Positions 44,074-50,120 of a stretch of 64,000 nucleotides of DNA are shown piece after piece (positions within the stretch are counted from its first letter, which is position 1; every line of letters starts with the position of its first letter). Both the position numbers and the translations under genes were made by a program. The stretch lies in the NCBI RefSeq assembly GCF_036347055.1, contig NZ_CP108882.1:3051001-3115000 (forward strand), in the 5' to 3' direction. The notes beneath the pieces were generated by a model. The model did not search any database. It worked only from the letters and a program-made list of their open reading frames with translations, and had not been told where the DNA came from. Origin of the DNA: Streptomyces sp. NBC_00820 (GTDB taxonomy: Bacteria; Actinomycetota; Actinomycetes; Streptomycetales; Streptomycetaceae).

Positions 44074-45339
44074 ATGTACGACCTGCTGGTGGTGGGGGCG
44101 GGTCCCTACGGCCTGTCCGTCGCGTCGCACGCGGTGGCGGCCGGACTGGACGTGCGGGTCTTCGGGCGGCCCATGGCGACCTGGCTCGACCACATGCCCC
44201 GGGGAATGCTCCTGGAGTCGGCGCCGTGGGCGACCAACCTCTCGGATCCGGAAGGCCGTTGGCGCCTCGATGTGTTCCGCGCGTTCCGCGCGTCCCGCGG
44301 GACGACGGTCCCGCACGCCGATCCCCTCCCGCTGGAGGTGTTCACCGAGTACGGCCTGTGGTTCGCCCGCAACGCCGTGCCGCCGCCCGACGAGCGGACG
44401 GTGACCGGGGTGGCACCCTGCCAGGGCGGCTTCGAGGTGAACGTCGAGGACGGGGAGAGGCTCACCGCGCGGACGGTCGCGCTGGCCGTGGGCGTGCCGC
44501 CGTTCGCCGAGCTGCCCGCGCCGCTGCGCGGAGTGCCGTCCGCCCTCGTCTCGCACAGCAGCCACCACCGCGACCTAGAACGGTTCCGCGACCAGGATGT
44601 CACCGTGCTCGGCGCCGGCCAGTCGGCCCTGGAGACGGCCGCGCTGCTGGCCGAACAGGGCACGCGGGTAAGGCTGCTGGCCCGCGCGGAGCGACTGCGC
44701 TGGAACCCGGTCCCGTCCGCCCTCGAACGCCCGTGGTGGCACTCGGCCCGGGCCCCGCACAGCGCCCTCGGCCGCGGCTGGCGCAACGGGTTCTACGCCG
44801 AACGGCCCGACCTGTACCGGCGGCTGCCGGCGCGGACCCGGGCCCGGCTCGCAGTGGACGCGCGCGGCCCGGCGGGCGCCTGGTGGCTGCGTGAACGGGT
44901 GGAGCCCCGGGTGGCGGCGCTGCTCGGCCATGAGCTGGTGGCGGCGCGTGAAGTGCCGGGCGGACTACGCCTGGAGACGGCCGGGCGGCGGGGCGGCAGG
45001 CGGGTGCTGGAGACCGGCCACGTCATCGCGGCGACCGGCTTCCGGGTGGGCCGCGAGCGACTGCGCCTGGTCTGCCCCGGGTTGCGCGCGCTGCTGGCCA
45101 CCGGCGCCGGCGGGGCGCCGGAAGTGGGCCTGGACTTCGAGTCGTCGTACCCCGGGCTGTTCCTCGCCGGTCTGGTCACGGCCGCGGACTTCGGCCCGGC
45201 GATGCGTTTCGTGCACGGCGCGTCCTTCACGGCGGACACGCTGGTGCGCGGGGTACGGCGACGACTGCGGGAGGGGCCGGCCGGCTGGCGGATTCCGGCC
45301 GGACGGCGTGGCGAGGTGCCGGACGGGGCCCGGCACTGA
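44074..45339 (+). CDS. FAD/NAD(P)-dependent oxidoreductase
   Basis: 421 residues. N-terminal FAD-binding motif GAGPYG follows MYDLLVVG; a second dinucleotide motif TVLGAGQSALETAALL lies mid-protein, and a late ATGFRVG motif follows, giving the two-nucleotide plan of flavin monooxygenase/lysine-hydroxylase-like enzymes. The substrate is unknown. ATG 44074 is used; a TTG at 44068 is possible because GGAG lies nearer to it. The gene stands between the hydrolase and the LPXTG chaplin and is not obviously part of an operon. Confidence 0.8.
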   Translation: MYDLLVVGAGPYGLSVASHAVAAGLDVRVFGRPMATWLDHMPRGMLLESAPWATNLSDPEGRWRLDVFRAFRASRGTTVPHADPLPLEVFTEYGLWFARNAVPPPDERTVTGVAPCQGGFEVNVEDGERLTARTVALAVGVPPFAELPAPLRGVPSALVSHSSHHRDLERFRDQDVTVLGAGQSALETAALLAEQGTRVRLLARAERLRWNPVPSALERPWWHSARAPHSALGRGWRNGFYAERPDLYRRLPARTRARLAVDARGPAGAWWLRERVEPRVAALLGHELVAAREVPGGLRLETAGRRGGRRVLETGHVIAATGFRVGRERLRLVCPGLRALLATGAGGAPEVGLDFESSYPGLFLAGLVTAADFGPAMRFVHGASFTADTLVRGVRRRLREGPAGWRIPAGRRGEVPDGARH

Positions 45340-45442
45340 AGGATGCGATACGGCTCCCTGGCGGTACGGCGCCGGGGTGCCGCCTGGCGGGCGGAGTCGC
45401 GGGTGGCGGGGTGCCGGGCACTGAGGTCCGGCACCCGACGCG

Positions 45443-46618
45443 TTACCGACGAGACGCGGCTCGGCCTCGCCGGTACAGAACGGCACCGGCCACGATCAGC
45501 GCCGCACTCGCGGCCGAGGTCGCGATCATGGCGCGGGCATCGCCACCGGTGTGCGGAAGTGAGGGCGGCGGACCGTGGTGGTGGCCGCCGTGGGGAGGAG
45601 GCGTGTGGTGACCACCATGCGGAGGCGGGGTGTGGTGTCCGCCGTGGGGTGGAGGCGTGGTCTCCTCGCCGCCGTAGGGAGGCGGGGTGTGGTGGCCGCC
45701 GTGGGGTGGAGGCGTGGTCTCCTCGCCGCCGTAGGGAGGCGGGGTGTGGTGGCCGCCGGGCGGGGTGGAGTGCTCGCCGTACGGGGGAGGCGTGGTCTCC
45801 TCGCCGCCGTAGGGGGGCCGGGTGGTGGTTTCTCCACCGCCGTAGGGAGGCGCGGTGGTCGTCTCGCCGCCACCGTAGGGAGGCGCCGTGGTCTCGTCCC
45901 CACCGTAGGGAGGCGCCGTGGTCTCGTCCCCACCGTACGGAGGCGCAGTGGTCTCGTCCCCACCGTACGGAGGCGCAGTGGTCTCGTCCCCACCGTACGG
46001 AGGCGCAGTGGTCTCGTCCCCACCGTACGGAGGCGCAGTGGTCTCGTCCCCGCCATAGGCGGGCGGAGTGGTCTCGTCGCCGCCGTACGGAGGCGCGGTC
46101 GTCTCGTCCCCGCCGTACGCGGGCGGAGTGCTCTCGTTGCCGCCGTACGCGGGCGGAGTGGTCTCCTCGCCGCCGTACGGAGGCGCGGTCGTCTCGTCCC
46201 CGCCGTACGCGGGCGGAGTGCTCTCGTTGCCGCCGTACGCGGGCGGGGTGGTCTCCTCGCCGCCGTAGGCGGGCGGAGTGGTCGCGGGGCTCGGGGAGCC
46301 GTAACCGGAGTCGTCGTCGGAGTCGCCGTACGCGGGCGTGTGCGAGGCACCGGCGTGTGTCTTCGAACCGTGGCTGTTCGCACAGGAGTTACCGAACGCG
46401 GGGTTCAGCGCGGCCGCCACGTCGACGGAGTTGCCGCAGGCGTTGACCGGGACGTCCACCGGCACTTCGACGGTGTTGCCGGACAGCACACCGGGCGAGC
46501 CCTGTGCGGTGCCGTGCGCGCCCGAGTCGGCGAGCGCCTGGCCGCCGTACAAGGACATCACACCCGTCGCTGCGGCGGCAGCGGCCACGACCATGCCCTT
46601 GCTGAGGGTCTGTCGCAA
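45443..46618 (-). CDS. LPXTG-anchored chaplin on a PPYGG/His-rich repeat stalk
   Basis: About 391 residues. Signal peptide residues 1-29 (ending ALA), a single chaplin domain at about 36-76 ([40 protein letters not shown]), then about 16 units of roughly ten residues (PPAYGGDETT, APPYGGEETT). A His-rich part follows (PPPHGGHHT repeats), then LPHTGG, a hydrophobic helix and RRGRAASRR. Long chaplins of S. coelicolor have two chaplin domains and LAXTG; this one has one domain, classical LPXTG and a long stalk. It occupies the chpA position beside chpD. The TTG at 46618 gives MRQTLSKGM, like other long chaplins, with AGGA about 12 bases upstream. Confidence 0.85.
   Translation of the reverse strand: MRQTLSKGMVVAAAAAATGVMSLYGGQALADSGAHGTAQGSPGVLSGNTVEVPVDVPVNACGNSVDVAAALNPAFGNSCANSHGSKTHAGASHTPAYGDSDDDSGYGSPSPATTPPAYGGEETTPPAYGGNESTPPAYGGDETTAPPYGGEETTPPAYGGNESTPPAYGGDETTAPPYGGDETTPPAYGGDETTAPPYGGDETTAPPYGGDETTAPPYGGDETTAPPYGGDETTAPPYGGDETTAPPYGGGETTTAPPYGGGETTTRPPYGGEETTPPPYGEHSTPPGGHHTPPPYGGEETTPPPHGGHHTPPPYGGEETTPPPHGGHHTPPPHGGHHTPPPHGGHHHGPPPSLPHTGGDARAMIATSAASAALIVAGAVLYRRGRAASRR
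45560..46280 (-). repeat. Thirty-base tandem repeat array inside the anchored chaplin gene
   Basis: Units of about 30 bases (ccgtacggaggcgcagtggt and variants on the plus strand) repeat about 16 times; the block at 45895-46040 is nearly identical unit to unit, indicating recent expansion. Toward 45600 the units change to a Gly-His version. All keep the reading frame. Confidence 0.85.
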
Positions 46619-46649
46619 TGTGGTTGTCTTCCTGCTCGAAGAAGTGGGA

Positions 46650-46700
46650 AGGCCGGCCTCGGAACACGTAATCGAAGGATCGACGGTCCGAGGCCGGCCT
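46650..46700 (-). terminator. 13-bp perfect inverted repeat between the two chaplin genes
   Basis: Arms aggccggcctcgg (46650-46662) and ccgaggccggcct (46688-46700) with a 25-base loop. It lies 38 bases after the chpD-like stop and 32 bases before the next chaplin's start, so it may be a terminator, a leader structure, or an attenuator of the second gene. Confidence 0.6.
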
Positions 46701-46737
46701 GAACGCAGCCGTGGGCTGGTGCGTTGTGTTACCTGTG

Positions 46738-46965
46738 TCAGTCGTTGCCGCAGGCGCTGCCGAACGCCGGGTTCAGCAGACCGATGACGTCGACCGAGTC
46801 GCCACACACGTTGACCGGCACGTGAACCGGGATCTCGACCGTGTTGCCGGACAGGACGCCCGGGGAACCGACAGCGGCGCCCGTGGCACCGGAGTCGGCG
46901 AAGGCGGGCACCGCACCACCCAGGGCGAGGATCGCACCGGCGATGACAGCAGCGCTCTTCTTCAT
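46738..46965 (-). CDS. chpD: Short chaplin (ChpD-like)
   Basis: 75 residues. Signal peptide residues 1-23 (MKKSAAVIAGAILALGGAVP, AFA), then one chaplin domain ([40 protein letters not shown]) with both cysteines, ending GND. It is secreted and amyloid-forming by family knowledge. AAGGGAA lies about 6 bases before the ATG. Place between the anchored chaplin and a rodlin gene matches chpD. Confidence 0.93.
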   Translation of the reverse strand: MKKSAAVIAGAILALGGAVPAFADSGATGAAVGSPGVLSGNTVEIPVHVPVNVCGDSVDVIGLLNPAFGSACGND

Positions 46966-47277
46966 GGAGTTTCCCTTCTCTGCGGTCATGCCCCTATGTC
47001 GGCCGAAACCGAGCGAGCACAGCTTGAACGGCTCGCACCATGACCAGCAGGCTGTAAAACGAGGCATAGACAGCCGAAGAAACTATGGAACGCGAGTCGC
47101 CCCGGAATTCACTCGAACGCCTTCACAAAATTGACACGTTGGCGGAATCGGCCGGATCCGAGTCCGCGGCGTGCGCGGGAAATCGCAGGAGAAACGCTTC
47201 TTCAGAAAAAAGCGAAGGCCGCCCGGGCGGTGCGGAAACTCCGCACGCGCCCGGACGGCCTTTCGGACCGCGAGGGG
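46966..47277. promoter_or_regulatory. chpD leader hairpin and rodlin terminator region
   Basis: Arms ggtcatg (46984-46990) and catgacc (47039-47045) enclose a second pair gcgagc/gctcgc (47013-47018, 47031-47036). The structure ends 7 bases before the chpD ribosome site, the same spacing as at the other short chaplins. The AT-richer 47060-47210 should contain the chpD promoter. No gene is seen. Confidence 0.5.
47204..47260 (-). terminator. Rho-independent terminator of the leftward rodlin gene
   Basis: Long GC stem (ggccgcccgggcg on one side, inner gtgcgga/tccgcac) just past the rodlin stop. It is followed on the minus strand by ttcgctttttt (plus 47204-47214). Confidence 0.85.
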
Positions 47278-47691
47278 TCAGTTGTTGGCGGTGCCGTTGC
47301 CGGACAGGGCCGAGACGTCGTCCAGGACGTGCGAGAGCGGCTCGTCGTCCTTGGCCTGGGTGGAGTTCTCGGCGCACTGCTGGTTCTGCGGCGAGGACAG
47401 GACCGGGATGTCCTGGACGCCGACGTTGGCGAGGACGGCCACGACCGACTGGACGTCCGCCTTGACGGGCAGGCCGACACAGAGCTTGTTCAGCGAGCTG
47501 CCGACCAGCGTGGCCTGCGGGCTCATGCTGCCGTAGGTCGCGTTGTTGCCGAACGACTCGGCCGCGTTGTTGCCGCTGAGCGACGTGGTGCCGGTGTCGT
47601 TGCCGATGGCGAGCGCCTGGGGGGCTGCCGCCGCCGACACACCGACGAAGGACGCGGCGACCACCGCAGCGGCCATTGCCTTCTTCAGCAT
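47278..47691 (-). CDS. rdlA: Rodlin (RdlA-like)
   Basis: 137 residues. Signal peptide residues 1-28 ([20 protein letters not shown]... ending ALA). The mature protein shows rodlin features ([60 protein letters not shown]) and two cysteines. Rodlins organise chaplin fibrils into the paired-rod pattern on aerial hyphae and spores. It is divergent from the second rodlin, as rdlA/rdlB are in S. coelicolor, and more diverged from the other two than they are from each other. AAAGGAA precedes the ATG by 7 bases. Confidence 0.92.
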   Translation of the reverse strand: MLKKAMAAAVVAASFVGVSAAAAPQALAIGNDTGTTSLSGNNAAESFGNNATYGSMSPQATLVGSSLNKLCVGLPVKADVQSVVAVLANVGVQDIPVLSSPQNQQCAENSTQAKDDEPLSHVLDDVSALSGNGTANN

Positions 47692-47959
47692 TTCGGTATT
47701 CCTTTCCTGGCTCCTCGGCTCCTCGCCAAGACGCACGTTCCTGTCCGGCATCAACCCGGCCACGGCGTTTTGGTTGCGGGGTATCACCCGTTCGGATCGT
47801 TCGGCGGTACGGAACCCGTGGAATTCCGAGGACGGTCGCCCGTGCGCGCCGCATGGCCCCATGTGGTCCATTGGAGTGAACGGGAGCAACCGATCGCCAT
47901 GGCGGGCAGTTGACCCCGATGGCTCCGGTGGACGGGGTTTCTCCAGAAGGGAATCACAA
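47692..47959. promoter_or_regulatory. Divergent rodlin promoter region
   Basis: 268 bases between the divergent rodlin starts. A 6-bp hairpin (accccg/cggggt, 47913-47938) ends 6 bases before the ribosome site AGAAGGGA of the rightward rodlin. I could not identify -10/-35 elements with confidence. Confidence 0.5.
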
Positions 47960-48370
47960 GTGATCAAGAAGGTTCTGGCCGCCGCCGCGGTCGCCGCCTC
48001 CGTCGTCGGCGCCTCCGCCGTCGCCGCGTCGCCGGCCCTGGCCATCGGCAACGACCACGGCACGACCTCCTTCAGCGGCAACGGCGCCTCCCAGGCGTTC
48101 GGCAACTCGGCCACCTACGGCAGCATGAGCCCGCAGATGGCGCTCATCCAGGGTTCGCTGAACAAGCCCTGCATCGGCCTGCCCGCGAAGGTCAACGCCC
48201 AGTCCCTGGTGGGTCTGCTCAACATCGGCGTGCAGGACATCCCGGTCCTGTCCTCGCCGCAGAACCAGCAGTGTGTCGAGAACTCCACCCAGGCCAAGGG
48301 CGACGAGCCGCTCTCGCACATCCTGGACGACATCTCCGCCCTGTCCGGCAACGGCACCGCCAACAACTGA
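47960..48370 (+). CDS. rdlB: Rodlin (RdlB-like)
   Basis: 136 residues from GTG at 47960 (AAGGGA 8 bases upstream). Signal peptide residues 1-28 ([20 protein letters not shown]... ending ALA); mature [67 protein letters not shown] core with two cysteines. Nearly identical in the second half to the next rodlin, indicating a recent tandem duplication. Confidence 0.92.
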   Translation: MIKKVLAAAAVAASVVGASAVAASPALAIGNDHGTTSFSGNGASQAFGNSATYGSMSPQMALIQGSLNKPCIGLPAKVNAQSLVGLLNIGVQDIPVLSSPQNQQCVENSTQAKGDEPLSHILDDISALSGNGTANN

Positions 48371-48678
48371 TCCGGAGATCCCCGGGGTCCCGCACGGCCC
48401 CTCCGTCGGGCCGCCGAGCTTTTCGGCGGCCCTTCGGCGTGTCCCCGCGTCCCCGGCCGGACGTCCGCCGGCCGGGTACGCGGGGCTGCCGTGTGTGGGG
48501 TGGGTGAGCCGGGCGGCCGTACCGCGGTTCAGGTGCACCGCGCGGCACAGGGGGCGCGCGTGAACCTGACGGAGTGCGCTGACCCGATCGAGGCAAAGAC
48601 CGCAACCCCGAAGGGCTCCGCACCGTTGTCGATCACGCAGCTCCTCCCCGGAGTCCGCCTTTTCGAAAGGGAACGAAC
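48371..48678 (+). terminator. Intergenic region with rodlin terminator
   Basis: A 10-bp perfect stem gggccgccga/tcggcggccc (48408-48432) with loop gcttt ends the preceding rodlin transcript. The rest, to 48678, holds the promoter of the third rodlin; no gene is seen. Confidence 0.75.
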
Positions 48679-49086
48679 ATGAAGAAGCTGTGGGCAACCG
48701 CGGCCGTCGCCGCCTCCGTCGCCGGTCTCGCGGGTGCGGCCGCCCCGCAGGCCCTTGCCATCGGCGACGACCACGGCACGACCTCCTTCAGCGGCAACGA
48801 CGCCACCCAGGCGTTCGGCAACTCGGCCACGTACGGCGACATGAGCCCGCAGCTCTCGCTGGTCCAGGGTTCGCTGAACAAGCCCTGCATCGGCCTGCCC
48901 GCGAAGGTCAACGCCCAGTCGATCCTGGCCCTGGTCAACGTCGGCGTCCAGGACATCCCGGTCCTGTCCTCGCCGCAGAACCAGCAGTGCGTGGAGAACT
49001 CCACCCAGGCCAAGGGCGACGAGCCGCTCTCGCACCTCCTGGACGACATCTCCGCCCTGTCCGGCAACGGTGCCGGCAACGGCTGA
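48679..49086 (+). CDS. Third rodlin
   Basis: 135 residues. Signal peptide residues 1-27 ([20 protein letters not shown]... ending ALA). The mature part closely matches the preceding rodlin ([62 protein letters not shown]) with both cysteines. S. coelicolor has two rodlins, so a third copy here is an expansion. AAAGGGA lies about 8 bases before the ATG. Confidence 0.92.
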   Translation: MKKLWATAAVAASVAGLAGAAAPQALAIGDDHGTTSFSGNDATQAFGNSATYGDMSPQLSLVQGSLNKPCIGLPAKVNAQSILALVNVGVQDIPVLSSPQNQQCVENSTQAKGDEPLSHLLDDISALSGNGAGNG

Positions 49087-49100
49087 TCCAGGTCCTCCGC

Positions 49101-49138
49101 GGCGGCGGGTCACCGGTCTTCTCCGGTGGCCCGCCGTC
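49101..49138 (+). terminator. Hairpin after the third rodlin
   Basis: Near-perfect arms ggcggcgggtcaccgg and ccggtggcccgccgtc around a 6-base loop, 15 bases past the stop; no U-tract. Confidence 0.65.
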
Positions 49139-49256
49139 GCGTTGTGCCGCCGGGACCTCGAAGGCGGGGGCCGGTGGCCCGTCGTCCTCGGTGAACTCCC
49201 CCTGGATCAGCGGGAAGGCGCCGACGGCCTCGGTGCGCGGGAGCCGCCGCACCGGC

Positions 49257-50120
49257 TCAGGAGACCACGTCCTTGCGGGCGAACCCGCGGAAGGCCAGGG
49301 CGAACAGGACGAGGGCGTAGGTCACCGAGACCGCGGCGCCCTGGATCATGCCGGACCATTCCAGCTGCGGCTGGACGGCGTCGGCCCAGGCGAACTGCCA
49401 GTGCGCGGGCAGGAAGTCCCGCCAGTGGCCGAGGGCGGTGACGGCATCCAGGACGTTGCCGACGATGGTCAGGCCGACCGCGCCGCCGACCGCGCCGAGC
49501 GGGGCGTCCGTCCTCGTCGACAGCCAGAACGCCAGTGCCGCGGTGACCAGTTGGGACACGAAGACGTACGCCACCACGATCACCAGGCGCCGGGCCGCAT
49601 CGCCGGCGTCCAGCTGGCCGCCGGTGGGGATCTGCAGCGGGCCCCAGCCGTAGGCGGCCGTGCCGACCGCGAGGGCCACCACCGGCAGCAGCACCATCGC
49701 GGCGAGGCTGAGCCCGAGGGCCACGGCGAGCTTGGACCACAGCAGCCGGGCCCGGGGCACGGGCGCGGCGAGCAGATAGCGCAGGGAGGACCAGCTCGCC
49801 TCGGAGGCGACCGTGTCCCCGCAGAACAGGGCGACCGGGATCACCAGCAGGAAGCCCGCCGAGACGAACAGGCTGACCGCGGCGAAGTTGGCGCCGGACG
49901 CGGTGGCCGTGTCCATCAGCGTGATCCGGTTGTTGCGGCCGCCGGGGCTGCCGCCGATGGTGAAGGCGACGAGCAGGACGAACGGCAGGGCCGCGAGGAT
50001 CGCGCCCATGATCAGGGTGCGGCGCCGCGTGAGCTGGCGGACCAGCTCCACGCGCAGGGGCAGGGTGCGGCCCGCGCGGTAGCCGGAGGCGGCCTCGGCG
50101 GGCTCGGTGAGCGTGCTCAC
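49257..50120 (-). CDS. ABC-2 type transporter permease
   Basis: 287 residues with six hydrophobic helices (TLIMGAILAALPFVLLVAF, FVSAGFLLVIPVALFCGD, VALGLSLAAMVLLPVVALAV and three more). The motif SWSSLRYLLAAPVPRARLLW is the coupling segment usual in ABC-2 permeases. The GTG overlaps the stop of the upstream hydrolase/ATPase fusion (GTGA), so the two gene products form one transporter. The likely substrate is a lipid, drug or peptide; the fused hydrolase is the only hint. Confidence 0.88.
   Translation of the reverse strand: MSTLTEPAEAASGYRAGRTLPLRVELVRQLTRRRTLIMGAILAALPFVLLVAFTIGGSPGGRNNRITLMDTATASGANFAAVSLFVSAGFLLVIPVALFCGDTVASEASWSSLRYLLAAPVPRARLLWSKLAVALGLSLAAMVLLPVVALAVGTAAYGWGPLQIPTGGQLDAGDAARRLVIVVAYVFVSQLVTAALAFWLSTRTDAPLGAVGGAVGLTIVGNVLDAVTALGHWRDFLPAHWQFAWADAVQPQLEWSGMIQGAAVSVTYALVLFALAFRGFARKDVVS

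Noticed and set aside
45560..46280. Regular 30-base repeats suggesting a CRISPR array
   Set aside because: Units are contiguous with no unique spacers, keep a coding frame and encode a protein stalk; no cas genes are near.
46650..46700. Counting this inverted repeat as a fourth chaplin leader hairpin
   Set aside because: It is farther (17 bases) from the ribosome site than the others and equally well placed as the chpD terminator, so it was left out of the shared pattern.
45575..46702. A long plus-strand frame across the chaplin repeat array
   Set aside because: Its Arg/Gly/Val repeats are the reverse complement of the PPYGG repeat, and the minus strand has signal peptide, chaplin domain and sortase signal in one frame.
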